A stretch of DNA of 52,948 nt from an uncultured Blautia sp. (GCA_934394595.1 CAKRRX010000004.1:1-52948), one strand, 5' to 3'; shown: positions 26,345 through 35,679, counted from the first letter of the stretch. The notes: generated from the sequence alone by a model not told the origin. A program made the numbers and translations.

Positions 26345-28360
26345 TCACCTTTCTTCATCGCTTTTTGACGGTATTTCCCGTGGGTACTGACAAGTGATGA
26401 TATAAATGGGATTTTCTCCCATCATCAGATGATAGGAACCAAGCTTTTTTCCACGGGCAGCTGCCAGCTGTACCACTTCCTGCACTTCAAACTGATACTC
26501 TTTCAAAAGTTCTATGGCTTCACTGATGGTTTCCAGGGTGATGCAGTTTACCACCATCCGCACCTTTTCATTTTTCTTAAGAAGCAGTGCCACAATTTCT
26601 TTCAGATTACCAGAAGAGCCTCCGATAAAAGCATGTGTGGGAGCAGGCAGTTCTTCCATAGCAGAAGGTGCCTCTCCTTTAATGATTTCCAGATTATCCA
26701 CTGCAAATTTTCTTTTATTTTCTGCCAGAAGCGCTGCCGCCTCTTCTTTTTTTTCAATGGCAAATACCTGTCCCTGATCTGCCCGCAAAGCCATTTCCAC
26801 AGACACAGAGCCTGTTCCTGCTCCCACATCATAACATACGGAGTCCTTTTTAAGCTGCAGCTTAAAAAGGGATACACACCGTACCTCCTCCTTTGTCATA
26901 GGCGCTTTTCCGCGGATAAAACTTTCATCGGGCAGCCCATGAGTAGTAAATGCCTGTTTTGCCTGTTTGTTGACGGCGCACACAACACTAAGAGCCCGGC
27001 CGTCATAATCAGTGAGTTCCCAGGCCTTTTTTACAAAAATTCTTTCCTCCTCATAGGAAAGGTTCTCGCCCACATACAAAGATACCTCTCCCATACCATA
27101 CTCCACCAGTTTCTGTGCCAGCTTTGCCACAGCATCCCCGGTTCCCAGAATGGAAAACACCTTTGGATTTTCACGGATCATGGAGATCAGATTGCAGTTT
27201 TTCCCATGGGCACTGGTAATTTTCGCATCATCCCAGGACAAACCAATTTTTGACATAAAGTACACCACAGAGGAGATTCCACAGATCACCTCTATATTGG
27301 ATTCTTCCGGCTGATGGCTGCTTCGGATAGCTTCCAACAGCTTCTTTGCCCCGCTGTAAAATCCCACATCTCCGGACAATGCGATCACAATATTCTCGTA
27401 TTCCGGATGGGCCTTAATATACTCGGCGATCACATTGCTGCGATATTCATAAAGCACTGGCTTTCCAGCCTGGCAGACTGCATCTGCCAAACGCTTTGCC
27501 CCGATGATCAGATCTGCGTTTTCGGCTGCTTTTTTTCCCTGAATGGTAAGGGTTTCTTCACTGCCCATACCAATTCCAAGAAGTGTGATATGTGGTTTTA
27601 ATGAGAAGCCAAATTTCTTTGCAAGGATTCCTTTACATTCCACCACAGACAAACCGGTTTCCTGCACAGGGCGGCCGATGATCACAGGTACTGCACCATA
27701 TGCAAAGGCTGCATCGATTTTCTCCTGGAACCCTCCTGCCCTGCCTGAATCCTTTGTTACCAGATATTTGCAGTCAAACTGCCGGAGCATGGCAAGATTC
27801 AGTTCCATGGAAAAAGGCCCCTGCATCCCGATGAGATGTTTTCCCTCAAATCCATATTCCTTGCAGGTTTCCATCACAGAAGGAAGAGAAAGAACTCTTG
27901 CATAAATCCGTTCTTTTGCCTCTGGAAGAGCAGTAAATTTCCCCAGCTCCTTGCTTCCTGTGGTAAGAAGAATATTGCCTTTTGTTTCTTCTAAAAATTT
28001 CACTGCCGCTTCTGTGTCCGGCACGTAAACTGCCTTTTCCTGATGTACACCTTTTTCTCTTAAGACCCGCTGGTAAGGCAGCCCGACATTTACGCAGGCC
28101 TTTTTTATGTTTTCTGTCACCTCTGCAGCATAAGGGTGGGTGGCATCTAAAACCAGGCAAGGAGCTGCCTTTCTCAGCAGCTCTTCCATTTCCTTTTCGT
28201 CCAGCCTTCCGGCATGGATTTTCAGATATTCATTTTCGGTCAGAGATTTGCTTCCATATTCTGTTGCTACACAGGCCAGGACCTTCACCTTATGCCCTGC
28301 CAGAAAAATGCTGATCTCGCACCCTTCCGTAGTACCGGCAAAAACAACTGCCTTATACAT
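26345..28360 (-). CDS. Fused CbiJ-CbiE-CbiT corrin ring enzyme
   Basis: A 671-residue three-domain protein. Residues 1-250 are a CbiJ-type precorrin-6A reductase (FAGTTEG near 8-13, DATHPYA 72-78, TTGSKEL). Residues 255-460 are CbiE, a C5-methyltransferase of the tetrapyrrole methylase fold (LLGIGMGS, SGDVGFYSGA). Residues 480-671 are CbiT, the C15-methylating decarboxylase (DVGAGTGSVS at 511-520). CbiE-CbiT fusion equals CobL and is common; the extra reductase at the front puts consecutive ring steps on one chain. It overlaps cbiH by 8 bases. Confidence 0.93.
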   Translation of the reverse strand: MYKAVVFAGTTEGCEISIFLAGHKVKVLACVATEYGSKSLTENEYLKIHAGRLDEKEMEELLRKAAPCLVLDATHPYAAEVTENIKKACVNVGLPYQRVLREKGVHQEKAVYVPDTEAAVKFLEETKGNILLTTGSKELGKFTALPEAKERIYARVLSLPSVMETCKEYGFEGKHLIGMQGPFSMELNLAMLRQFDCKYLVTKDSGRAGGFQEKIDAAFAYGAVPVIIGRPVQETGLSVVECKGILAKKFGFSLKPHITLLGIGMGSEETLTIQGKKAAENADLIIGAKRLADAVCQAGKPVLYEYRSNVIAEYIKAHPEYENIVIALSGDVGFYSGAKKLLEAIRSSHQPEESNIEVICGISSVVYFMSKIGLSWDDAKITSAHGKNCNLISMIRENPKVFSILGTGDAVAKLAQKLVEYGMGEVSLYVGENLSYEEERIFVKKAWELTDYDGRALSVVCAVNKQAKQAFTTHGLPDESFIRGKAPMTKEEVRCVSLFKLQLKKDSVCYDVGAGTGSVSVEMALRADQGQVFAIEKKEEAAALLAENKRKFAVDNLEIIKGEAPSAMEELPAPTHAFIGGSSGNLKEIVALLLKKNEKVRMVVNCITLETISEAIELLKEYQFEVQEVVQLAAARGKKLGSYHLMMGENPIYIITCQYPREIPSKSDEER

Positions 28361-29093
28361 CTTTGTATCCTCTTGGAGTTACCATTTTTCCATTTATATT
28401 TTGAGTCTGGGAATTTCCAATAAACACTGTGGTGAACATATCCACCTGGGTATCCTTCAGTTCGTTCAGTGTCATCACCCTGGAAGCTTCCCCTTCCCTT
28501 CCGATGTTCTGCACGATTCCACACCAGGTGTCCCCTGACTTGTGCTGGAGCATCAGTTCACATGCCTTTTTCAGATAATCATGTCTCTTATGACTGGAGG
28601 GATTGTAAAGGCAGATCACAAAATCAGCTTCTGATGCCAGTAAAAGGCGTTTTTCAATTTTTTCCCAGGGGGTAAGAAGATCACTGAGACTGATCAGACA
28701 GAAATCATGGATCAGCGGCGCACCAAGCACTGCTGCCCCGCCTGTGGCAGCGGTAACTCCCGGAACGATTTCCAGTTTTACATCCGGATAATTAGCTCCT
28801 ATCTCATACATCAGCCCTGCCATTCCGTAAACTCCTGCATCTCCACTGCAGATCATGGAGACAATCTGTCCCTTCATGGCTTCGTCAAAAGCCAGGACAC
28901 AGCGATCCACCTCTTTTCGCATAGGCGTAGTCAGAAAAGATTTTCCCGGAAAATGATCCTTCACCAGCTCCACATATACAGTATAACCTACGATCACATC
29001 ACTGCTTTCAAGAGCTGTAACAGCCTTTCCTGTCATTCCTTCATAAGATCCGGGACCAATTCCCACCACATAGATTTTCTTTTCTTTATTCAA
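28353..29093 (-). CDS. cbiH: Cobalt-precorrin-3 C17-methyltransferase
   Basis: A 246-residue SAM-dependent tetrapyrrole methylase that methylates C17 and drives ring contraction. Opening VVGIGPGSYEGMT, the SGDAGVYGMAG motif and PGVTAATGGAAVLGAP match CbiH. The start is a TTG 7 bases after GGAGG; the open frame reaches further upstream but has no site there. It overlaps the cbiG stop by 8 bases. Confidence 0.93.
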   Translation of the reverse strand: MNKEKKIYVVGIGPGSYEGMTGKAVTALESSDVIVGYTVYVELVKDHFPGKSFLTTPMRKEVDRCVLAFDEAMKGQIVSMICSGDAGVYGMAGLMYEIGANYPDVKLEIVPGVTAATGGAAVLGAPLIHDFCLISLSDLLTPWEKIEKRLLLASEADFVICLYNPSSHKRHDYLKKACELMLQHKSGDTWCGIVQNIGREGEASRVMTLNELKDTQVDMFTTVFIGNSQTQNINGKMVTPRGYKDV

Positions 29094-30138
29094 AGCATAT
29101 CCTCCATTCTCTTTGGGCAAGAGCTGTTGTCACGCCCTCTTTGCCCTGTTTTTTCTGTATGATATGACCTGGGTAGGCTGCTTTTAATGCACTTCGTTCA
29201 CATACATTATCCACACCTACGGTCTGTTTTACAAAGGCTGAGGAAGTAAACTCTCCCTCCACTGCCAGAAGCTCCTCACTGGAAAAAGTAAGAAATGGGA
29301 TTCCCAGTTTTTCAGAAAGTGCCAGAAGTCCGGCTTCCTCTTTTTTTACATCGATGCTTGCAAGACACCAGATTGCTTCAGGATATATCTGATTTTTTTG
29401 CAGACACTCCAAAGCTGCACGCTCTACAGACTCTGGCTCTTTTCCTTTTCTGCAGCCCATTCCCAGCACTGCCGCCTGGGGAACCACATGGGTAGTAGAC
29501 TGAAAAGGCTGGCAGTTTTTATGTATAGTTACGGCAATTCCGATTTCCGGTTTCGTCTGCCCCTTATCTTCTTTTCCATCCCACCGGATAAGGCCCTCTG
29601 GCAATTCTCCTTCCCAGGGAAAATCGCTGTAAAAGCCCACCTGTTTTCCTGCAAGGAGGGCAGCAGACACCTCCTTTGCCTCTTTCATCCGGAAAATGTG
29701 ACAGTTATTCTGTTTTGCAAACACATCTACTGCAAATTTCTCATGAAGATCTGTGGCAGTGGTCACTACCGGAATAGCGCCAAGAATCTCTGCTGCCTGT
29801 AATGCCAGCTTATTGGCACCTCCAAGATGACCAGACAATAGAGAGATCACAAACTTTCCGCATTCATCGATCACAAGTACAGCCGGATCTTTCTTTTTGC
29901 TCTGCACATAAGGGGCAATGCTGCGCACAGCGATTCCCGTAGCTCCCATAAAGATCAGGCCATCAGCCTTTTCAAACTGTTCTTTTGCCCAGTCTTTTGT
30001 ACTTTCTTTTATGGACCTCGGCAGATATCTGCTTTTACAAAAAAGCTCTGCCTGATGTCCGGTCTTTTCCAGCCCCTCTTTTACCATTTCACCGGTCTGC
30101 CATCCGGTAAGGGTAAAGCATATCATGGCTATTTTCAT
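29086..30138 (-). CDS. cbiG: Cobalt-precorrin-5A hydrolase
   Basis: A 350-residue enzyme that opens the delta-lactone with release of acetaldehyde, a step unique to the anaerobic pathway. Central domain FMGATGIAVRSIAPYVQSK and LLSGHLGGANKLA, and C-terminal domain VLGMGCRKG are classic CbiG. Overlaps cbiF by 4 bases. Confidence 0.95.
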   Translation of the reverse strand: MKIAMICFTLTGWQTGEMVKEGLEKTGHQAELFCKSRYLPRSIKESTKDWAKEQFEKADGLIFMGATGIAVRSIAPYVQSKKKDPAVLVIDECGKFVISLLSGHLGGANKLALQAAEILGAIPVVTTATDLHEKFAVDVFAKQNNCHIFRMKEAKEVSAALLAGKQVGFYSDFPWEGELPEGLIRWDGKEDKGQTKPEIGIAVTIHKNCQPFQSTTHVVPQAAVLGMGCRKGKEPESVERAALECLQKNQIYPEAIWCLASIDVKKEEAGLLALSEKLGIPFLTFSSEELLAVEGEFTSSAFVKQTVGVDNVCERSALKAAYPGHIIQKKQGKEGVTTALAQREWRICFE

Positions 30139-30899
30139 TTATTCTCAGATGCCTCACGAAATTCTGTGGTAAATCCCGGGTCATACAGCTTGGAACGGTC
30201 ATAATGAGCAGCACTTACACAATCTCCGATGATCATCAGCGCTGTTTTTGTGATATTATTTTCTTTTGCTGTCTGTGCCAGAGTTCCCACTGTACACACA
30301 AATTTTTTCTCGTCCTCCCAGGTTGCCTTGTAAACAATGGCTGCCGGAGTATCTTCTGTATATCCACCCTCAATCAGTCTTCTGCTCAGTTCTTCCAGCA
30401 TTCCGGTACTTAAAAATACCACCATAGTTGCCTGGTGTGCTGCAAAAGACTGAATGCTTTCCTTTGCCGGAACCGGAGTTCTTCCTTCCATACGGGTGAT
30501 GATCACACTCTGTGAAACATCAGGCAGTGTATATTCCAGATTAAGGGCGCTTGCCGCACCGCAAAAAGCACTGACTCCAGGGCAATAATCATAGGCAATC
30601 CCTTTTTCATCCAACACATCCATCTGCTCCCGGATTGCTCCGTAAATACAGGGATCCCCTGTGTGAAGCCTCACTGTGGTCTTCCCTGCTGCTTCTGCTT
30701 TTTCCATAACAGAAAGCACCTCTTCCAGGGTCATTTTCGCACTGTTATAGATGGTACAGATGTCCTTGGTGTATTCCAGAAGCTTTGGGTTTACCAGAGA
30801 TCCTGCGTAGATCACCACATCTGCTTCCTCCAGATATTTTTTTCCCCTTACTGTGATCAGATCCGGGGCCCCGCTTCCTGCTCCTACAAAATGAATCAT
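30135..30899 (-). CDS. cbiF: Cobalt-precorrin-4 C11-methyltransferase
   Basis: A 254-residue SAM-dependent methylase. The opening FVGAGSGAPDLITVRG, YAGSLVNP, HTGDPCIYGA and PGVSAFCGAASALN are CbiF/CobM signatures. ATGA overlap with both neighbours indicates tight translational coupling. Confidence 0.96.
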   Translation of the reverse strand: MIHFVGAGSGAPDLITVRGKKYLEEADVVIYAGSLVNPKLLEYTKDICTIYNSAKMTLEEVLSVMEKAEAAGKTTVRLHTGDPCIYGAIREQMDVLDEKGIAYDYCPGVSAFCGAASALNLEYTLPDVSQSVIITRMEGRTPVPAKESIQSFAAHQATMVVFLSTGMLEELSRRLIEGGYTEDTPAAIVYKATWEDEKKFVCTVGTLAQTAKENNITKTALMIIGDCVSAAHYDRSKLYDPGFTTEFREASENK

Positions 30900-31588
30900 A
30901 GTTCTTCTTTCTCCTTTACAATGATCAGTGAATAATATCCTGCATCCTCTGGAATTTCTTCCACAGTTCTGTATATTTTCTCATCCGGCATGCCGCAATT
31001 CTGGATCATTACTGCATTTTTTCCGGACACTTTCAGCATTTCTTTTACATCCTGTATTTTTTTGCCAGCTTTCATAAGGACCTTCGTTCCCGGAAGCTCC
31101 AAGGCTTCTGCGATCTGATAGGATGCAGGGATCACATGAAGCTGCTGGGCTTTCTCTACCAGGCCTTCATTCAGTCTGGCACTTACCGCACAAAAAGAGG
31201 GAATCCCGCTTATAATTTCCGTTTCATAGCCATTATTTCTTACCCGTTTGTGAATATAAAGATAAGTAGAATATACCGTCGGATCTCCCAGGGTTAGAAA
31301 CACTACATTTTTTCCCTGATCCAGATAGCTACAGATGATCCTGGCGCCCTCATCATGAACCTGCTTCAGTTCTTCTTTTTCTTTTGTCATGGGCATAGGC
31401 AGAGAAATCTTTTCTTTGAAAGAAATCTCGGGATATGCCCCCTTCATGATCTTATATGCAACAGACTCCTCTGGATCCTCACCTGGAAAAGCCAGAAGAT
31501 CCGCCTCCTTTGTAAGCCTGAGCGCTTTTATAGTGATGAGCTCCGGATCTCCCGGTCCCACTCCCACTCCATATAATTTCCCTTTCAT
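30896..31588 (-). CDS. cbiL: Cobalt-precorrin-2 C20-methyltransferase
   Basis: A 230-residue SAM-dependent methylase that starts the corrin-specific steps. GVGVGPGDPELITIKA at residues 8-22 and LGDPTVYSTYLYI are typical of CbiL/CobI. Good AAAGGAG site. A gap of 95 bases separates it from cbiD; it holds no clear promoter or hairpin, so one transcript is likely. Confidence 0.95.
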   Translation of the reverse strand: MKGKLYGVGVGPGDPELITIKALRLTKEADLLAFPGEDPEESVAYKIMKGAYPEISFKEKISLPMPMTKEKEELKQVHDEGARIICSYLDQGKNVVFLTLGDPTVYSTYLYIHKRVRNNGYETEIISGIPSFCAVSARLNEGLVEKAQQLHVIPASYQIAEALELPGTKVLMKAGKKIQDVKEMLKVSGKNAVMIQNCGMPDEKIYRTVEEIPEDAGYYSLIIVKEKEEL

Positions 31589-31683
31589 GTGTTTCTCCTT
31601 TTACCTGTTTTCTTCCAAAGTATAACATAACTTGCAGGCAAACTATACCGCAAAGTAAACCTTGCAGATTGCAGAAATAATTT

Positions 31684-32844
31684 CTATTTGTCGGATTGCT
31701 CCTGTATTTTGCAGATCAGCTCTGCCGCATCCTGAGTTTGCCCCAGATACCCGTATACATTGGAAAATACAACTGCGCCAAGCTGAATCTGTTCATAGGA
31801 ACGATGATCCAGATAAAACTGGATCCGCTTCATGATTTCTTTCATTGCAGACCCTAAAAGTTTTTTTTCCTGAAGAATGTCGAGAGCCTCGTCTGTAGTA
31901 TTACAGGCAAGAACTGCCCTTGCAGTATCCCCGTCAGCCCCTGCACGCAGGGCATTTGCAGCCAGCACCTCCATACGTCCGTCTGCACTGTGGGAATGGG
32001 TATTCATGATTCCTGCTGCCACCTTTACAAATTTACCTATATGGGCCACAAAAAGGATTCCCTTTACTCCCATATCCACTGCCATATCAATGGTCTCTCC
32101 CACATAGTTGCTGCATTTGATATTCCGCTCAAAGGGTAGCGTCATATGTTCCCTGAGATAATCTGCCCCATAATTTCCAGGTGTGATCAGAAGATACTGT
32201 TCTCCCTGGGCAAAATGCTGCTTCATCTCCACATGAATGCTCTCGATCAATGCTTTTTCACTCATGGGTTCCACGATTCCGGAGGTTCCCAGAATGGAAA
32301 TCCCGCCTATGATTCCAAGACGCGGATTAAAGGTTTTCTTTCCGATTTCCACGCCTTCCGGCACAGAAATCTCAATTTCCAGGCCCCCCTCATAATCAAA
32401 CTCTTCCATGGCAGCTTCTGCCTCCCGAAGGATCATGGCACGGGGAACCGGATTAATGGCAGCTTCTCCCACCTGCTGGGACAATCCAGGCTTCGTTACT
32501 CTTCCCACCCCTATACCGCCATCCAAAAAAATTCCAGGAGTCTCTGTCTTTTTTACAGTGGCATAGACCAGGATCCCATTTGTGGTATCCGGATCGTCCC
32601 CTGCATCTTTTTTCACAGCACATACTGCCAGATTTTCTTCCAGCTGGATATCATGAAGCTCCAGATCCAGAAGAATCCCCTTTGGCGTCATAAGGGGAAC
32701 ACAGTCCATTTTTTTTCCTCCAAGAAGCATGCGCACTGCGCCTTTGCAGGCTGCTGCTGCGCAGGATCCTGTGGTATATCCAAAGCGCATTTTTTTCTGT
32801 CCCCGGATCACATAATAGTTTTCCAGTCCTGTCTTATGAGTCAT
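31684..32844 (-). CDS. cbiD: Cobalt-precorrin-5B C1-methyltransferase
   Basis: A 386-residue methyltransferase unrelated to the other tetrapyrrole methylases, specific to the anaerobic pathway. Motifs: RFGYTTGSCAAAACKGA, KDAGDDPDTTNG, GGIGVGRVTKPGL and INPVPRAMI. First gene of the operon, directly behind the riboswitch terminator, with GCAGGAG before ATG. Confidence 0.96.
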   Translation of the reverse strand: MTHKTGLENYYVIRGQKKMRFGYTTGSCAAAACKGAVRMLLGGKKMDCVPLMTPKGILLDLELHDIQLEENLAVCAVKKDAGDDPDTTNGILVYATVKKTETPGIFLDGGIGVGRVTKPGLSQQVGEAAINPVPRAMILREAEAAMEEFDYEGGLEIEISVPEGVEIGKKTFNPRLGIIGGISILGTSGIVEPMSEKALIESIHVEMKQHFAQGEQYLLITPGNYGADYLREHMTLPFERNIKCSNYVGETIDMAVDMGVKGILFVAHIGKFVKVAAGIMNTHSHSADGRMEVLAANALRAGADGDTARAVLACNTTDEALDILQEKKLLGSAMKEIMKRIQFYLDHRSYEQIQLGAVVFSNVYGYLGQTQDAAELICKIQEQSDK

Positions 32845-32859
32845 CTTTTTTCTCCTGCA

Positions 32860-32895
32860 AAAAGAAAAGAAGCCTGTCCTGACAACAAGCTTCTT
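32860..32895 (-). terminator. Riboswitch terminator before cbiD
   Basis: GCTTCTT/AAGAAGC arms (32867-32873 and 32889-32895) extended by TGTC/GACA, followed on the minus strand by TTCTTTTT. It ends about 16 bases before the cbiD start, so it could also hide the ribosome binding site. Confidence 0.8.
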
Positions 32896-33027
32896 TTTCT
32901 CTCAGAATCTTCCCGGTTGCCGCAGGAAATCCTGTTCCTGAAAAAGCATCCAGTATCTGACTGTACAGTAACGGACTTGTGCAGGAATCCCGCCTGCTTC
33001 CTGAAAATGCTTTTCCCTGTTTTTATC
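32860..33027 (-). promoter_or_regulatory. Cobalamin riboswitch with terminator, controlling the cbi operon
   Basis: On the minus strand the leader has conserved B12-riboswitch pieces in order: AACAGGGAA, GGCGGGATTCCTGCAC, CCGTTACTGT and the B12-box-like AGTCAGATACTG, followed by an expression platform. Adenosylcobalamin binding is expected to switch off the operon for B12 synthesis. Boundaries are approximate. Confidence 0.88.
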
Positions 33028-33033
33028 CGTTAC

Positions 33034-33062
33034 ATTATATAATTTTGCGAACTAAAAGTCAA
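33034..33062 (-). promoter_or_regulatory. Promoter of the cobalamin operon
   Basis: Minus strand TTGACT (33057-33062), 17-base spacer, TATAAT (33034-33039), just after the MATE gene stop. Confidence 0.85.
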
Positions 33063-33068
33063 CACGCT

Positions 33069-34409
33069 CTAAACCACTCTGTGTTCCATCCATTTTCCAC
33101 TGCGGAAACGAAAGAGAAATACAATTCCTCTTACGGTCCAGTCTGTAAACATTCCGATCCACACAGCCATAGGTCCCATGCCGCAGCCCCGGATGAGATA
33201 GACACAAAGGCAAAACCGGAATACCCACATGGACACGCAGGAAGTGATCATGGAAAAACGCACATCTCCTGCTGCACGCATTCCATAGGCAGGAATAAAC
33301 GCAGGCATCCACACAACAGGCTTGACAATGGTAATCCAGAACATCATATCCAGACACATCCTTGCACTTTCCGGCTCCATTCCTCCGATCATGGTGATGG
33401 GCTTTGCCAGTGCATAGACCACAGCACAGCATGCGATCAGGAATACTTCAGAAAAGGCCATCAGTTTTTTCATGTAATACACCGCTTCATCTTTTCGTCC
33501 TGCCCCCAGACTCTGCCCCACTACTGTCATCAGACCGATTCCCACACCGATTACAGCAGTACCATTTAAGTTTTCCAGAATATTGGTCATAGCCTGTGCT
33601 GCAATGGCTGTAGTTCCAAGAGTCGAGACTGTAGACTGGATTGCAAGCTTTCCAAGCTGAAACATACTGTTCTCGATTCCGGATGGAACACCCAGTGCCA
33701 GAATTCTTTTGATCATATTGCCATCTGGACGGATCTTAAGATAGTTCCGCACCACAATAGGCTGTCTGTCTTTTCTCAGCTGATACAGTACCACAACTGC
33801 ACAGAAAATCCTGGAAACTAAAGTGGAAATTGCAGCCCCTGCAACTCCCATATGAAAGCCCCAGATCAGAACAGCATTTCCCACAATATTCATCACATTG
33901 GAAATAATGGAAATGATCATCGGCCCTCTGGTATTTTCCTGGGCCCGGAAAATGGAAGCGCCCGCATCATACAATGCAATAAATGGATAGGACAACACAG
34001 TGTAGAAAAAATAAATCATGGAATTATCCATTACATCCTGATCCACATTTCCAAAGATAAATCGAAGCAGCGGTGCCCGAAATACTACTCCCAGGATCAC
34101 GATTCCAATGGAGATGGCTGTAATGATAAACAACGCCTGTCTTGCAGACTTATTTGCCATTTCATGATTTTTCTGTCCAAGGTACTGGGTACATATGATG
34201 GTTCCTCCTGCAGCCAGAGCTGAGAATGCCTGAATGATCAGCACATTGATTGAATCCACCAGGGACACTGCTGAAATCGCAGCAGAACCCACGTTACTTA
34301 CCATCATGGTATCTACAGTACCCATCAGGGCATTGAGCAGCTGCTCCAAAATGATCGGTACCAAAAGTACCCGAAGCATTTTGTTTGTAAATAAATGTTG
34401 CTGTTCCAT
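33069..34409 (-). CDS. MATE family efflux transporter
   Basis: A 446-residue, roughly 12-span antiporter of the MATE (NorM/DinF-like) family, exporting drugs or metabolites using Na+ or H+ gradients. The repeat halves show PIILEQLLNALMGTVDTMMV and the internal GxPSGIENSMFQ. The open frame reaches 34556, but AGAGGAAT precedes ATG 34409 and gives the usual N-terminus. It ends right before the cbi promoter; it is upstream of, not downstream from, the riboswitch, so B12 control is not implied. Substrate unknown. Confidence 0.88.
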   Translation of the reverse strand: MEQQHLFTNKMLRVLLVPIILEQLLNALMGTVDTMMVSNVGSAAISAVSLVDSINVLIIQAFSALAAGGTIICTQYLGQKNHEMANKSARQALFIITAISIGIVILGVVFRAPLLRFIFGNVDQDVMDNSMIYFFYTVLSYPFIALYDAGASIFRAQENTRGPMIISIISNVMNIVGNAVLIWGFHMGVAGAAISTLVSRIFCAVVVLYQLRKDRQPIVVRNYLKIRPDGNMIKRILALGVPSGIENSMFQLGKLAIQSTVSTLGTTAIAAQAMTNILENLNGTAVIGVGIGLMTVVGQSLGAGRKDEAVYYMKKLMAFSEVFLIACCAVVYALAKPITMIGGMEPESARMCLDMMFWITIVKPVVWMPAFIPAYGMRAAGDVRFSMITSCVSMWVFRFCLCVYLIRGCGMGPMAVWIGMFTDWTVRGIVFLFRFRSGKWMEHRVV

Positions 34410-34593
34410 ATATTCCTCTTCTCTTCCCTCAAACATAAAATTTTTCCCCACAGGGGTTTTATCTGTGCTATTATACACCTTAAGTGCGAAAAAAAACACA
34501 GACTTTTTCCATTTTTTTACATAAAAATTTGTTATGATAATATCAGGGCAAAACATCTTATTATATTGTTTTATTTATCAGGAGGGCATTTTA

Positions 34594-35493
34594 TTGGATC
34601 GGATTCTCACTTACAACATTGATTCCTCACAGGAGGGCACTCTGCTTCTGGACTTTTTGCGCAGCAAGGGTTTTTCCCGCAATATTCTTTCTTCCATGAA
34701 GCCGGACAAAACTGCTATTATGCTGAATTCCGTCCGTGGCTTTGGCAGTTCCAGGCTTCATCAGGGAGATTTTCTTCAGATCCATGTTCCGGAGACAGAT
34801 CATAGCGACGCCATTCTTCCGGTAAAAATGGAGCTTCATATTTTATATGAAGATGAAGATCTCCTGATTGTAAATAAAAAAGCAAATATGCCTGTCCACC
34901 CATCCATAGGCAATTACGAAAATACCCTGGCCAATGCCGTCGCCTGGTATTATAAGCAAAAAGGGGAAAATTTCGTCTATCGGTGCATCAACCGTCTTGA
35001 CAGAGATACCACAGGCGCACTTATTCTTGCCAAAAATCCCTACAGTGCGGCAGTCCTTTCCGCTTTTATGAAACAACGGCAGATCCGGCGGACTTATCTT
35101 GCCATTGTATGCGGTATCCTTCCAGACCAGGGAACCATAGATGCTCCTATTGCCAGAGCCTCGGATTCTGCTATCATGCGTACAGTAGATTTTCTAAACG
35201 GAGAAAAGGCCGTCACCCATTTCAAACGCCTTATGACCTACACCGATCCAACTGACGGACAAACCTATTCCCTTGCTGAGCTTCATCTGGAAACCGGACG
35301 CACCCATCAGATCCGGGTACATATGATGCACATCGGGCATCCTCTTCCAGGAGATTTTCTCTACAATCCAGATTACCGGATCATAAAAAGGCAGCCCCTT
35401 CATTCCTATCAGCTGGAATTTTCCCACCCGGTCACAGGAAAATCCATGAAAATCACAGCTCCTGTACCAGAGGATTTCCGAGTAGTACAGTGA
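34594..35493 (+). CDS. RluA family pseudouridine synthase
   Basis: A 299-residue RNA-modifying enzyme. An S4-like N-terminal region (LLDFLRSKGFSRNIL) precedes the catalytic domain with RLDRDTTG (D136 nucleophile) and the C-terminal GRTHQIRVHM motif. The start is TTG 34594, 8 bases after AGGAGG; the ATG at 34534 lacks a site. Target RNA (23S rRNA or tRNA) cannot be told from sequence. Confidence 0.9.
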   Translation: MDRILTYNIDSSQEGTLLLDFLRSKGFSRNILSSMKPDKTAIMLNSVRGFGSSRLHQGDFLQIHVPETDHSDAILPVKMELHILYEDEDLLIVNKKANMPVHPSIGNYENTLANAVAWYYKQKGENFVYRCINRLDRDTTGALILAKNPYSAAVLSAFMKQRQIRRTYLAIVCGILPDQGTIDAPIARASDSAIMRTVDFLNGEKAVTHFKRLMTYTDPTDGQTYSLAELHLETGRTHQIRVHMMHIGHPLPGDFLYNPDYRIIKRQPLHSYQLEFSHPVTGKSMKITAPVPEDFRVVQ

Positions 35494-35521
35494 AAATTAA
35501 GTATCTGCTCACCTGCCATCC

Positions 35522-35658
35522 AAAAAGGTCCTTGTGCATTCCAAAATTTCCCATCAAAATACCGCCCTCAATCATCAGACTTTTCACCTGATTTTTGAAG
35601 GGCGGCACAAAACCCAATTTATATAAAAGACAACTCAAAGTCTGAAAATGACCTTTTT
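35522..35658. other. Structured intergenic element, nested stems
   Basis: Three nested inverted repeats in 137 bases: AAAAAGGTC/GACCTTTTT (35522-35530, 35650-35658), TTGTGC/GCACAA (35532-35537, 35605-35610) and CCGCCCT/AGGGCGG (35562-35568, 35598-35604) with ATCAG/CTGAT inside. It lies between convergent rluA-type and coaX genes. It may be a large bidirectional terminator, a small RNA or a small mobile-element remnant. Confidence 0.55.
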
Positions 35659-35679
35659 TATCCCTTAACTATGGGCTTT

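Noticed and set aside
33069..34409. MATE transporter as a riboswitch-controlled corrinoid exporter/importer
   Set aside because: It lies upstream of the riboswitch promoter, so the riboswitch cannot control it; nothing else links it to corrinoids.
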